The notes: generated by a model not told the origin, from the sequence alone. A stretch of 64,000 nt of DNA from Lithospermum erythrorhizon (GCA_019722365.1 JADFUC010000459.1:1-64000), one strand, 5' to 3'. Shown: positions 23,301-35,180, numbered from the stretch's first letter. Numbers and translations: made by a program.

Positions 23301-26300
23301 AGACAATATTTTTGAAATGAAGGGAGTATATATATTGGTTGAAGCATTTATTAGGTATCTTTAAACACAAAGTGTGGTGTAGTATACACTTTTGCTTCTA
23401 TTTTTTTAGTTTGAATAAATAATATTTTCTTCGATTTTTTTAACTTGTTATTCTAAATTTTTATACAATTATTAAGGAAAAGTAAAAGTAGTCAAAATGT
23501 ACATTGAAAATATAAAATATCAATTAATTGAAATTATATCAAATTCAATAGAAAAGGTAGTTAAAAATAACATTAAAAATATAAAAGTATAATTTATTAT
23601 ACTAAAATGATAAATATTTTAAAATAAAAAACTTATACTAGAATGACAATTAAAAAAATGAGAGGAAGTACTTTGTTTGATTGCACAGACAAAAGTATAG
23701 CAGCCTATGCAATCTCAGAAAAGCAATTGCTAAATACTCCGTATCATTTATTACTTCACTATTATTAATAGTGGTTCATTTTTCATTAGGCTTGCACCTT
23801 TAGTAATTAAATAAATGAAAAGCTTAGGAGAGTATATAGTGGTCAATATCATGTAGGTTTGTATGACTATTTTATTTATTACTAGTACAATATTAGAAAA
23901 GTGTGAAAGGGATTGTTTTTCGTATTCAAAATATCAAATCAAACAACAATTTTATTTCTGAACAAACCCTTCACATGATCATTTGCAGTATTAGTGATAG
24001 TGATGTCTTTAAACGTTCCTAAAGTATAATTTTTTAAACCTAGATGCTTCTTGTGTTACTAAACTATATTTTAATCATTTTAAATTATGTACGGAATATG
24101 TGATAATCTTACGTGACCAAAACCAATGTCACTTTCTTGAATTAAATGAGTATAGAAGTTCTCCAAGACTTCTATTTCTGCACCTACAGACACATTAATT
24201 TCTTATGATTTAGATTAGATGTAAATGGATTCCTTGTAAATCCCAACATTGAGAAAATAAACAATGCATTTGATGTTTCTATTCCAATTTCTGATGCTGT
24301 CTCGATATACACATATTGGGTTTATTTAATTAGTCTATAACTTAAATAAAACAACAACATATTTTGTTATTATCTGGTTCCAGCCTTGTGACGTGTCCTA
24401 ATTTCTTCTCAAAATTTCGACCTTATAGTCAAACCCCCAGACTAACTATTTTGTTGTCATGTGAGCATCTTATCTATCTTATTGCATTCTTCTATGTACT
24501 GCACCTAAACACACTGCCTCGTGCCTTTAAATCATGCAATATTTTCTGGAAGTTTATATGTATATATTATAATTTGTACACTAGGATGCCTAGAGCCAAT
24601 TCCAATATTTGTCAATATCTTATGTTGTCAATTGCCACCCTAATCTCTTGATTTCGTCTCAAAATCTCTGACTAAGTATAGACTCTGACCCAACTCACCA
24701 TATGTTTTCCCACTAAGAACAATATTTGGATTTTGGATATGAATGATAGGGATTATGTGGTATGTTATATTTTGAGTCACTTTCTTTTATAACTGTTTCA
24801 GATCATGAAAATGTCATTTTAATAATTTCTAAACTAATTTAATTTATAAATCTAAACATTATATTTGTCATGATCTCAACCAGTATAAAGTATCACATAA
24901 AATATAATAGATGATATCACGATATAAAGCGTTAAATTATAAATGCTTTTGTGAGTAAGAGCAAAAAGTAGCCATATTCCGAATAATTAATTGATCTTGT
25001 TAAGATTAAACATTCGAGTCTCTCTACAACAGAATAGATGATTATTTGGCAGGAGTCACATAACATCATTAAATAATTATAATCTTAAAGAACTTATTGT
25101 GTGAACAAACTCATGATAGATTTTATTTCAGTTGGTAAAAATAGCAACCTCATCGTTTTAAAGGATCACACAGATGGGTAAATGTTGGAATTTTTCTTTA
25201 TTTTGTTGCAGGTGACATGGGTAGAACATGCAGAATATGATGAGAGCCACATCCACCAACTCTACCGCCCCTTAATCAGTGGCGGAATGGGATTCGGCGC
25301 TCAGCGATGGGTCAGTACCCTCCAGCGCCAATGCGAATGCCTCGCCATTCTCATGTCATCCACCACTCCATCCAGGGATAACACAGGTAATAAACTTGCC
25401 TTTTCATGTGAATGTTAACTAACCAACACCTCATATTTCACGTGACCAACTCAAATGTGACATTTAATTTTAACCCCCTGTTCACGTGCAGCTGCAATTA
25501 CTCCAGCTGGAAGGAGGAGCATGTTGAAGCTAGCACAACGCATGACGGAGAGCTTTTGCGCTGGTGTTTCCGCATCCAGCGTTCACAAATGGAACAGACT
25601 TAACAATGTAGCTGGGAGCGTCGATGAGGATGTGAGGGTCATGACACGCAAGAGCATTGATGACCCAGGGGAACCAGCAGGGGTCGTTTTAAGCGCGTCG
25701 ACCTCTGTGTGGCTACCGATTTCCTGTCAAAGATTGTTTGATTTTCTCCGTGACGAGAGGCTTCGGAGTGAATGGGATATCTTATCCAATGGTGGTCCAA
25801 TGCAAGAAATGGCACAGATTGCTAAAGGCCAAGATCATGGTAATTGTGTCTCCCTACTACGCGCTAGTGTAAGTCCTTTTTCCCTCTATTGTCCCATTTT
25901 GCAATGTCAACATAATTTAGAAATTATTATTGCGGATGTACAAGGGTTGTGGCCCATGATTTTTGACATAAAAGAGGAGAAACATTGGCTAAGGATTTAT
26001 GAGTTTCATCAGGACAATGTAAGGAATTTGGAAAGTTTCAATTAGGACAATTCATGAACAGATCTCTAAGGCCCGCCTAAGTTTAACCTTTTGTTCCTAG
26101 TTAAATGCAAAGTCAAAAAGCACACATGCTACATCTCACCTTTTATGGGTCCATGACATCACTATCTAATGAAATGACAAGTCTAGTTAGATATTCACTC
26201 CATCCATATTTCTATTTCTAAGAATTTTTTTTTTTCTAAAATAAAATTTCCTTTTTAAGATTTTATTTTGTCAAATTAGGTAAGAAAAAGTGGAGGAAAA

Positions 26301-27195
26301 ATTAAGTTTGTGAGATGAATTTAATTTTTTCTTAAATTTTATATAAAAATAAATGATCCTTAGAAATAGGGATGGGGAGGTAGTAATTATTATACCATAT
26401 TATAAAATTTCGATTGTAATAATTTTCTTTTACAAAAAAATGGATTAAATATTTCATAATTCACAACACCAATAGAACAATTACCAAGTTGAAGATGATA
26501 GACACATATTTGTGTCTGACCAACGTATCATATGAAAATTTACATATAGCGTACATAATATATTTGATGACTTTTAGTATTCTAAGTGAAAATGGAGAAG
26601 TTTTTGTTTAAGAAAACCTGATATGGATGCTCATGCATTTTTATTTTTTGGTAAAAATCTTGTAGTCACGATTTTAACCCTGACTTTTATTCTGACTTTT
26701 ATTTTTACATTTGTGTGTCTAACTAATATATGGAATCCCAACCCTGACATGTATTTTGATTGTATGATTCACTTTGGTGTAATTTGAGTACAATTTTGAG
26801 GGGTATTTTGGGTATAATTGCAGGCAATGAACTCAAACCAGGGTAGCATGTTGATACTTCAAGAGACTCGCACAGATGCAGCAGGAGCACTTGTGGTGTA
26901 CGCGCCTGTTGATATCCCAGCTATGCATTTGGTGATGAACGGTGGAGATTCTGCGTATGTGGCCTTGCTCCCTTCAGGATTTGCAATTATCCCAGATGGA
27001 CCTGGATCTGGTGGGACCACTAGTAATGTGGGCCCGGCAAACAGAGTAGGTGGGTCCTTTTTGACAGTTGCCTTCCAAATCTTGGTGAATAGTCTGCCCA
27101 CAGCAAAGCTGACAGTTGAATCTGTGGAGACAGTGAATAACCTCATTTCTTGCACTGTTCAGAAAATCAAAGCAGCCCTCAATTGTGAAAGCTGA
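20142..27195 (+). CDS. ANL2: HD-ZIP class IV transcription factor, ANL2/HDG1-like
   Basis: Coding exons: 20142-20328, 20782-21026, 21261-21378, 21464-22165, 22372-22473, 22632-22844, 25212-25386, 25492-25868 and 26824-27195; all introns are GT-AG and the phases agree from exon 2 on. From the Met at 20791 the protein is 764 residues. It has an acidic/Ser-rich N-terminus, a homeodomain at about 59-118 (ending '[13 protein letters not shown]'), a ZLZ leucine zipper at about 119-187 interrupted by a loop with 'CTNCGG', a START domain from about 275, and the conserved C-terminal START-adjacent region ending '[12 protein letters not shown]'. This order is diagnostic of HD-ZIP IV; similarity runs through the whole length to ANL2/HDG1. 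These nuclear factors bind L1-box DNA and control epidermal traits such as anthocyanin and root cell fate (family knowledge). An ANL2 versus HDG1 orthology call needs a tree. Exon 1 has a frame problem, described separately. Confidence 0.93.
20350..20456. repeat. Microsatellites (CA)n and (TA)n in intron 1
   Basis: A run of CA dinucleotides at about 20352-20373 is followed by interrupted TA runs at 20403-20455. Both lie in the first intron of the homeobox gene just after its donor site, and are likely length-variable. Confidence 0.85.
21046..21225. repeat. 31-bp tandem repeat in intron 2
   Basis: 'tccta(a/g)a' anchors start at 21046, 21077, 21108, 21139, 21170 and 21201, an exact 31-bp period over six units. 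Each unit is close to 'tcctaaatataccatttt' followed by 'cattatttgttt'. The repeat starts only about 20 bases after the exon 2 donor site at 21027 and fills most of this 234-bp intron. Confidence 0.9.
23071..23326. mobile_element. Stowaway-like MITE in intron 6
   Basis: Left end 'ctcctttcattccgaaaaat' and right end (reverse complement 'ctcccttcatttcaaaaata') form terminal inverted repeats, flanked by TA on both sides (23069-23070 and 23327-23328). The length of 256 bp, the TA target duplication and the CTCC-type ends are typical of Stowaway elements, which are moved by Tc1/mariner transposases. Not coding. Confidence 0.75.
23424..23670. mobile_element. Probable second MITE in intron 6
   Basis: 'ttcttcgatttttttaactt' with 'gttattcta' at the left end, and the reverse complement of the right end 'ttcctctcatttttttaatt' with 'gtcattcta', form imperfect inverted repeats around an AT-rich centre of about 190 bp. 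Similar in size and style to the neighbouring element, but the ends are less well defined. Confidence 0.5.
26198..26380. mobile_element. Stowaway-like MITE in intron 8
   Basis: Left end 'ctccatccatatttctattt' with 'ctaag', and right end whose reverse complement reads 'ctccccatccctatttctaa' with 'g', form terminal inverted repeats around about 130 bp of AT-rich sequence. TA duplication is not clear because the flanks have drifted. Non-coding. Confidence 0.65.
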
Positions 27196-28039
27196 TAAAT
27201 TTTATGGATAAACACATTTTGGTAAAATGATGGTAAAGATGTATGGGGTGGTGAGTCAAGAACGAACCTCCTTTTAACACAACCCATGCAAAAGTGCTAG
27301 GAAAAACATCATAAAATTTTTTTATGTTCAAATCTTGGCACTATTGCAAGGGTGCCGGTTCGGGTATTGACTCATATGACCCTTTTTATGTTATCTCATC
27401 AAATGTGGTTGACATACTAATTTGTTATGAATTGAGGGGTGTGGTTCAAGTTGGTTTGACTTTGATCACTTGAGTTATTCGAGAATGTTTTATACATTAG
27501 TAAATTTTCTTTTATTTATGTTTGCATCCATATTTTTGTTTGCTTAGGTAATTTATTTGTTATATATCATGGTGTTAATTTGAATTAATATCAACTTATT
27601 TACTAAATATATTTTATTTGACATTGTGTTTGTTTTGAGGTCAAGAACAATGTGTAGAAAACATGAAAATTTTATTTTCAATAGATTTACAGGTAAATTT
27701 ATATAGTAAATATACAAGTTTTACTTTCATATTTAATGCTATTTTTGATTCCCATAAATATAATATTGTCCACCAACTTATTATTATCGCTACTACTCCA
27801 TCAATCTTTTGTACTACAATTCAAGACATTTTATCAAGCTCTTACTTTGATAAAACACCATAAGAAATTTTTTTTTTTGGGCTCCAATCAAATTTTCATA
27901 TTCCATACTATAAAATTTCAAATTTTCGTATATAAACTTTTTGGAGGTAAAGTAAGGAGTAATTGTCATCCAAGAATCAAGGAAAGCCTAGAAAAATGAG
28001 AAATGTATAATAAAGGCTTTTTGCAGCGGTTTTTTCATA
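27196..28039 (+). other. 3' flank of the ANL2-like gene
   Basis: AT-rich, without a supported gene. The 3' UTR should lie in the first few hundred bases; no single poly(A) signal stands out. Frames at 27663-27999 are low-complexity and not called. The next element begins about 845 bp after the stop codon. Confidence 0.5.
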
Positions 28040-28169
28040 TCAGACCCAAAAGGACTATTTTCACTAGATTGACAAATATAATTGAAAGTCCAATTCTTGT
28101 AAAAAGTCTTGTAATAGAGAGTCCTATTGTAATTGACGATCTTCTTAATATTGCGGATCAAAATTATCA
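28040..28169 (+). repeat. Remnant of the 5' LTR (3' end only)
   Basis: About 130 bp that match the last 120 bp of the 3' LTR at 37528-37646. They end in 'ttatca' immediately before the primer binding site. Sequence upstream of 28040 does not match the rest of the 3' LTR, so the 5' LTR is truncated. Confidence 0.7.
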
Positions 28170-28170
28170 A

Positions 28171-28190
28171 GTGGCACCATCTGAACGGAT
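28171..28190 (+). other. Primer binding site of the Tat-type element
   Basis: 'tggcaccatctgaacgga' resembles the 'TGGCGCCGTCTGTGGGAA' style of site used by plant Tat-type gypsy elements. It lies two bases after the LTR end, which is the expected position. Confidence 0.65.
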
Positions 28191-28218
28191 TGAAAAAACA
28201 AATTCGCATAATACCAAC

Positions 28219-29325
28219 ATGTCCGGAAATAATGTACAAGTCAATAATGAAACACACATTCCCTCACTCAGTAACCTGCCTAATGAACAAAACATACCGC
28301 AATATCCGCCAGACGTTAAAACCGAGATACAGAGAAGGGTTAATGAAAGATGGGAACGCAAAAGAGAAAGGACGATCCAGTCTTCTCGCTATACTCATCA
28401 CTCAAGAGACAGGAACATGTCTGAAAATAGCGAGGCACATAGTGCCCAACACAATCCGCAAGAGAGGCGCCATAGGGCGACAACAGTACCCATGGCGGAA
28501 CCTGCAACTCAAAGCTATGATGCTACACAGAAACTCCAAAAGGAGCTTCAAGAGATGACGGAGATGATTAAGGCACTAAATCCTATAGTCGCGTCCAGTA
28601 GGGCGTGCAAAACAAAAATGTCATTCACGGATATACTGGATGCAGTACCACTGCCAAAGGGGTTTGTTTTGCCTCAATACACTTAGTTAGAAGGCAGTGG
28701 CGACTCTATTAAACATTTACAGGGATTTTTGGAAAAGATGAAAATCATATCAAATAATCCAGACATTGACGCAAAAGCATTCTTTGATAGCCTGAGCTAT
28801 AAAGCCCTAGATTGGTATATGGCATTACCGCTAAAATCCATAGACACATACCAACAAATAACGGATGCTTTCATCGCTAAGTTTGGATCCGCCATACAGG
28901 CGCATCAAGATGAAAGAGCATTGATGGACATTGAACAAGGGCCAACAGAATCCCTAAAAAGCTATCAAAAGCGATATAATGATATATTATTTACTCATTC
29001 CTGAAGTCAATAATAAAGTATTTATATGACCTTCTCATGAAGGCTAAGGTATGATAAATTGTTAAGGCAATTGTGATTGGAAACGCCATTATCTAAAAGA
29101 CACCGCTTGATGAGGGTAAAACAATATGTTGAACTGGAGGAATTAAAAAGCAAAGAAACTAATGGGAAAGACTTAAGAGACGTCCTTACTCGCAAGCGGG
29201 CACGATCCAAATCGCTAGAAAGCAGCCTGTATAGGAAAGGATCCAGCGAGATAGGGAGCAATCCTTCAAGAGGTGACAATATGATTCCCAACCGCAGAAG
29301 GGTTTGGTGCGTTGCACACAAATAG
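28219..29325 (+). pseudogene. gag of the Tat-type element, broken
   Basis: An ATG at 28219 opens a hydrophilic N-terminal part (Asn, Gln, Glu and Arg-rich). The frame contains 'DAVPLPKGFVLPQYT' followed by an in-frame TAG at 28684, and continues in the same frame as 'GSGDSIKHLQGFLEKMKII...AFFDSLSYKALDWYMALP' to a stop at 29002. This is the retrotransposon gag core: the 'AVPLPKGF' lead-in, the 'WY..LP' segment and 'F.AKFGS' are family hallmarks. A further frame at 29077-29325 holds the Lys/Arg-rich tail ('VKQYVELEELKSKET'). At least one nonsense and one frame change, so inactive. Confidence 0.8.
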
Positions 29326-29770
29326 CGCCTTCAGAACACTTAACACCATTAAGGGTATCGGTAGGGGAAGTATTCTCACAAATAGATTACAAAAACTAAG
29401 TGGCCAAAGCTAGCGCGACGGTGGCGCACCAAAGTAAAAAGGATAAAAAACCGCCACGGAATAACATAGGGAGCATGGACATGACACCAATGAGTGCCGG
29501 ATCCTCAAGTCAGATATTGAAAAATTAATCAAACGTGTATGTGGGTACGGCTGGGCGTACTAGGCGATAAAACCAAGTCCTCAAAGTGGATAAATTCACC
29601 ATGGATTAAAAATGAGCCTGGGTGAGGCACCCCATTAACCGGCGCATTGACACAATCGCAATGGGCGTAGCAGAGGAGGCGATTGAAACTCTAGAAAGGT
29701 CTATGCTCAATGTGCAGGTTGTATTCCATCGCTGAAACAACAACAAGAAAGGAATACATCATAATGCTTA

Positions 29771-30185
29771 ATGAAAAAAGTAGGTATTAACTGGCCTCAT
29801 GATGACCTAAAGGTAACGCCTCCACCGATAGCAAATTTCAAGGTAGAGCGAATGCTAGTGGACACAATAAGTTCAACGGATGTGCTATACTTGACCACCT
29901 TTGACAAGTTACGCTTACCACAAAGTCTAATTAAACCGTTGCACATCCCGATAACAAGTTTTACTAGTCATATGATCCAAATAGTGGGTAAGGTCGTGAC
30001 TTACAAAGAGTCGGGTGACAAGGATATCCACATTAAGAGCATAATTGATAGTGGTAGATTTGGTGGATTCCTAGTACAATAGGTTGATTGGACGTCCAAT
30101 TCGAACCGCTCTACGTGCTATTGTGTCACTGGTTTCCCTCAAGATGAAGTTCCCTACTCCAGGGGGCATAGGGGAAACATGTGGT
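29771..30185 (+). pseudogene. Aspartic protease region of the Tat-type element
   Basis: The frame at 29771-30082 reads 'INWPHDDLKVTPPPIANFKVERMLVDTISSTDVLY'. This corresponds to the retropepsin region of Tat elements, in which the family has 'VDNGSSADVL' or 'DTGSS' at the catalytic site; here the Gly of the D-T/S-G triad is not conserved. It changes frame after 30082 and continues as 'LIGRPIRTALRAIVS' and 'KMKFPTPGGIGE', the region that links protease to reverse transcriptase. Confidence 0.75.
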
Positions 30186-30464
30186 GACCAAAAGAAGGTG
30201 CGACGAAGACAACATCGTTCCATCACTGGACAAGAGTAAAAGCAAACCGAAGAAAATGGAGCAGAGAAAATCACATGGAGGTGAACACTTTAAGAAACGA
30301 GGAAGAAGAGGACAACTCGCAGAAAGAAAGAGATAGCGGAAAGAAAGGCGAACCGCATGAGGAGGTAGAAGAAATCCCTTTGAAAAGGAAACGTGATAGA
30401 ACGCTGGATGAACGAAGTCGTAAAAGAGCATAAAGCGAAAAGTTGATAGCATTGATAAGAGAAT

Positions 30465-31206
30465 ATGGATGTTTTTGCTTGGGGACCGGAAGATATGCCA
30501 GGAATAGATCCCAATATAGCTGTACACAAGCTATATGTAGACCCCACTTTTCAACCAATCAAATGTAATAGCGGTTTTAATGATGAGAAGAAAAGAGATC
30601 GTGGAAGCAAGTCTAATTTGTTAAAGGTCAATGCTATCCGCAAGTTGAAGTTCCCAAACTGGATCGCTGGTCATGGAGCTGGTGAAGAAGTCAACAATAA
30701 ATGGCGGATAAAATCGACTTTTGCTGCTTTTAATAAGGCTTTGTCCTATGACTTCTAACTACCATGCCCTGACGATTAAGGGATGGCAAATGCAGGTACG
30801 AGGTCTTCCTCGATTTTATGGATGCTTTCGAGTGATACCATCAAATCAAAATCCTTATAGAGGATGAGGAAAACCTATGCTCATCAATGAAAATATTTGT
30901 ATTGTTGGAAAGTCATGCCGCTTTTGACTCCAAGAGTAATCAGCCATACATCGGACGGTGAATTCTATCTTTGCATCGCAGATTGGGCGAAATATGGAGA
31001 TATATGTGGATGATATGTTGGTGAAGAGTAAGATCAAGGCGGATCATTTGAAGAATCTTAGGAAAAATTTTAATAGACTAAGAGAAAGTCGGTTAAAAGT
31101 CAACCCCGAGAAGTGCTCCTTTGGCATGGTATCTGGGAAGTTTTTGGGATATATGATTAGCGGTAGGGCATTGAGCACAACCCAGAAAATTCAAGCACTT
31201 TCATGA
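30465..31206 (+). pseudogene. Reverse transcriptase of the Tat-type element, broken
   Basis: 30465-30758 begins 'MDVFAWGPEDMPGIDPNIAVH', the conserved start of Tat reverse transcriptases, and continues to 'RKLKFPNWIA'. The middle of the domain (30760-30950) is scrambled by stops and frame changes. 30958-31206 resumes with 'ASQIGRNMEIYVDDMLVKS', containing the YVDD catalytic motif (about residues 17-20), followed by 'NPEKCSFGM.SGKFLGYMIS'. The catalytic Asp pair is retained but the gene as a whole is not readable. Confidence 0.88.
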
Positions 31207-31839
31207 TGGGAACCACCTAAAAAGCTACAAGGGAAGTGCAAGAACTATCGTGTGTTTAACTGCCCTAAACCGCTTCATATCCAAGTCCGGCAAAAGAAAT
31301 TTACACTTCTTTAAAAACCTTAGGCGAATGTCCTAAGAAAGATTCATGATGGAATGAAAAAGGAAAGCTGGCAAGGATTTTATGGAACTAAAAGAGTAAT
31401 CTTGTGTTCTCCCCCACCACGCTACCAATAAATCAAGGATACATTACAAATTATATCCTCGCGATATCGATATGGCGGTTAGCAAACAGACATCAAGCAG
31501 GTAGAAGAGGGTACTCGAAGGCCTATATACTATGTTAGCCATGTGTTGAAAGAAGCTGAAGGAAGGTACCCTATGATTGATAAAGCCTTTTTTGTCCTTG
31601 TCATATCCACAGAAAGTTAAGTTTCTTACTTTGAGTCATATCCCCATACAAGTGCTAACCGGGTCAATCGGGCCAAGAGGGTGTTAATAGCCTGCTGGTC
31701 AGATCGGCCAACCACTTCAAGGGAATTAAGCGAGTTTGAAATATCTTATATTCCAAGGATAAGTGTCAAGGCTCAAGCACTAGCGGATTTCAAGTATTGA
31801 GCTTTAATTCTGCTAGGGCTCTTTAAGCCCCCATGCAAC

Positions 31840-32215
31840 AAATGGAGGAGGTCGCGATCCCTGTGAGCCTGGTTGCCCCCGACGGATAAGTACGAAACTA
31901 TAAAGGAGCGGGTGTCGGGTTCTAATAACTGGTCCACAAGGGATAACAATGGAATATGCCCTGCGATTTGAATTTCCCGCCACTAACAACGAAGCAGAAT
32001 ATGAGGCCATGATAGTGGGGTTGAAGTTGGTTAAATCCTTGAATATAATAGAAGTACTGGTCAAGGGAGATTCTAAACTTGTGATAGATCAGATACAAGG
32101 TAAATGTGGGGTCAAGAATGAGTTGTTGAAAAGATACCACTCTAAGGTTGTATCCTTGGCCCAAGGGTTCGCCAGTAGTGTTTATGCATATTCCGTGAGA
32201 AGAGAATGAAGAAGT
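31840..32215 (+). pseudogene. RNase H region of the Tat-type element
   Basis: The frame from 31949 reads 'MEYALRFEFPATNNEAEYEAMIVGL..' and later 'VKGDSKLVIDQIQGKCGVK', which is the plant-type RNase H found after reverse transcriptase in Tat elements. The Glu of 'NNEAEYEA' and the Asp of 'GDSKLVIDQ' are the expected active-site positions. The upstream 'DGSS' part (near 31880) is out of frame and the domain ends at 32209. Confidence 0.8.
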
Positions 32216-32589
32216 GGATCGGTTATCTAGGTTGTCCACTACTTATTGGCAGCTTAATTGCCTCGACGGAGTATATGTGAATGTGCAATCAACTAAGCTA
32301 TACGAAGAAGTTAGCGTATGAACACCAAGTTGATTCAAGATTGAGGACATCCATTATCCAATATCCGGGCATGTTGTTACCAAATGGATAAGTACGAAGA
32401 CTAGAAAATACAAAACCGAAGTTTCAAGTTCCAGATATACCAAGAAGATTTATATAGGAAATTGTGGGATGGACCATTACTCTTGTCTCTATCCTCATGA
32501 ATACCAAGGTCTTGGCGGAAGTAATAATGGCGTTGGTGCGTATATTGGAGCCAGATCGTTGGCCATTAAGATTACTACATCAGGGTATT

Positions 32590-32814
32590 ATTGGCCAACA
32601 CTGTGAAAGCATTTGTCCTATGTGAAAGATGCGATGTTTGCCATCATTGGGAATGCCCTCAACAACCCGCTTGCATCTTGACCCCAGTAGTAAGCCCAAT
32701 TTCTTTCGAATTGATTTGGTAGGGAAACTACCTAAAGCAAAAGGAGGGGCCGAGTCATATTGTTGTCGTGATTATTTTGTGCCGGGCAGAGGTGGTGTCG
32801 AAAATCAATGAGAA
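32590..32814 (+). pseudogene. Integrase N-terminal part of the Tat-type element
   Basis: Across frames, the sequence around 32610-32660 gives 'CERCDVCHHW', which fits the Cys pair of the HHCC integrase zinc-binding domain. It is followed near 32750 by a degraded 'VVV.DYF...AEVVSKIN', the start of the integrase core. The reading is cut by the LTR inserted from about 32815. Confidence 0.65.
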
Positions 32815-33730
32815 TTGATTCCCTTTATTGTGCCCAAGGCATAATTGTGTATCAATTCATTTACCGGGTTGGTTAAATGTGATTACTAGAACTTAGTGTT
32901 CACCTTAGTAATGGTATATTACTAGTGTGGGTTCTCATGATAATTTAAGGGGTTATGAGCGATTGCTAGATCTTACTCATTAATCGTTATAATAATAGTA
33001 ATTGGTCAATTATTATTATACAACTTACTATTATCTGAGCCTAGAAGGTCACACACATACAATGATATTCGAATAATATTTCATGAATGAAATTAAACGA
33101 GACTTGTATATTGAGAAATGTATTTCTCAATATTTATATATTTGTCAAATATATGTTGATGAACATCAATTGGTTAAACTTGCAAGTTTAATCACTCAAT
33201 TGAGATCGATGAATAACTTGATAAGTTATTCTGATAGTGACTGCTAGCATTTTAATTGACTTTGTTAAGTTAATTAAAACAGAACAACCTACCAAGAACT
33301 CATTATTTCTAATTCTGTATTTAATGAGGGATTAATTTTCAAGGACATAAGAATCACAAAAACCTCCACCCCTCAAAAATATAGTCACTCTCCTTCTTGA
33401 GAATTGAAGAATTTTCTTCCAATTATCATTTCATCCTCAAACTCTAGCAAGTTCAAGCCTCGTCTTTCTCTCTTGGTGCGCAAGTAATCTAGAGGACATC
33501 TCATCGAAGCCGAATGCTTGGAGCAGATCTCGAGGGGCTTACACGAGGCACGTGGGAATTGTCTAATCTGTTTTGTTGAAATGTGTTCTATGATTCATAT
33601 TAAGTTATTTGTCATTTTATGTTTAGATTAATCTACATTATTCCAGAACTTGATGCTAAATCTGGGTGTTTACTCCACAAATTCATACTAGATTCTAAAT
33701 GTATTCCTCCAAAAAGACTAGAGGCAAAAG
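32815..33730 (+). mobile_element. LTR-like insertion in the integrase region (copy X of second LTR family)
   Basis: Non-coding sequence that splits the integrase core. It matches the minus-strand element at 53090-53830 when that is reverse complemented: 'gtatcaattcattta', 'tctcatgataatttaagg', 'gttatgagcg', 'aataatagtaattggtcaat', 'gtattgagaaatgtatttct'. Since integrase motifs resume right after it, it is a solo LTR or very short element. The exact end is uncertain: the last ~100 bp (33640-33730) may belong to it or be a further fragment. Confidence 0.65.
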
Positions 33731-34455
33731 GTTACACATTTCTTGTGGAAAACATTCTAATACCTGCTCAGATACCCAAGATATTAGTTTCGGACAATGG
33801 ACCGCAATTTGAAGGACAGGTTGTAGCGAATTTCTGTGAAAAGTTTGGAATTAAGCATAGATTCGCTCCAGTCTATTATCCTCAATATCCTCAATCCAAC
33901 GGACAAGTTGAGGTTATGAACTGCATTATCTTCAAAGAAATAAAAAAGAATCTAATCCAAAGTGGCAAAGTGCGAGGAGTTAGCGAGGAGTTAGCTACGT
34001 TGTTATGGGCTGGCCTGTCCACCCTAAATCAAGTCACTGAGAAAGCCACTTTGCCTATGGAACCAAGATTTACTCAAGCGTGGAAGTGGGGTTACCCACA
34101 TACAGATAGGCAGGGTTTGATGAACAAAGAAATGATCAGCGGTTGTTGGAGGCCCTCAATTTCACGGATGAGCTTAAAGACCAAGCCTTATACACGATAC
34201 TCAAATAAAAACAACTCCTACCACGTACTTATAATCGACGAATGAAGAATCCCCAGTTCTTAGTGGGAGATTTAGTATTACTGTTCTTTTCCAGCGAGTC
34301 ATCCAAAGGAGCAAGCAAGCTTATCCTAAAATGAGAAGGACCCTATCGCGTTAGGCGGATCCTAGGCCATAGGACATATGAACTAGAAGACTTGGATGGC
34401 AAACCCATAGTGTGAACCTAGCATGCTTCTATGTTGTGCAAATATTATCTGTAAC
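33731..34455 (+). pseudogene. Integrase core and C-terminus of the Tat-type element
   Basis: 'FLVENILIPAQIPKILVSDNGPQFEGQ' starts at about 33750 and includes the second catalytic Asp (SDNG). It is followed by 'FCEKFGIKHRFAPVYYPQ' and 'NGQVEVMN', the region with the catalytic Glu. The frame drifts after about 34100. Near 34240-34455 the C-terminal 'FLVGDLVLL', 'EGPYRV' and 'TYELEDLDGKPIV' motifs appear across frames. Inactive. Confidence 0.85.
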
Positions 34456-35180
34456 CGCCCAATATGGGATTGAAACCATCCTTTTTAAGGGATCGGAATA
34501 TCAATAAAGTGGCATTTCCTTTTTATTGCATTATATAAAATTATGAGGAAACGCTACAACAAATAAGCTGCATGGAATCCCATAAATCTCGACTCTGTCG
34601 AGTCACCGACCTAAAACGAATTGATCATTCGTTGGTCGTTGAAACTATATAAACTCCCGCCATAATAAGCGGATGTGCCAAACCTTGCTTAAAAACATAC
34701 GTTAATAACCACTATGACTGGGTATACGCTCTCATTAACATGGGGGCAAGACATACATAAGGGAAAAATACATATGCGCAAACTGGGAAAAGAAAAAGCG
34801 AATAAGCAAATGTTAATAAACGTCTGAATCCCAGAAGTTGTGCAAAATTACAAACATAAAAGTTTCAAAATTAAAGGGCGGAATTGGAGATGGGTTCAGG
34901 ATCATCCGCTTCAGTTGAGGCGTCTTGACCCAAGATCGCTTGATTAACCTCCTAAGGAATCACTATGTTAGCGAACATATCATGATCTTGAGAAAAAGTC
35001 AAGTCCCCATATGTAATTTCCTCTCCAACGGACATTCACAATCTAAAGAAAGTAAGGGTTTCAAGGTCAATTACCGTCACTTGCGGATCAGGTTGTCGTG
35101 GCAGATTTATAGTTGTAGAGGGTTGAGATGTAGAAGGAATAGGGGCATCCCTGGAGGATTCCTAACTACTCAAGTTACTT
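34456..35180 (+). other. 3' internal region of the Tat-type element
   Basis: No domain recognised. Sequence between the end of pol and the pararetrovirus fragment. Tat elements usually carry a long non-coding stretch here. A 86-codon frame at 34925-35185 shows no motif. Confidence 0.45.

Noticed and set aside
26102..26109. TAAATGCA in intron 8 as an L1-box
   Set aside because: Exact match, but late in the gene beside a MITE and within chance expectation for AT-rich sequence.
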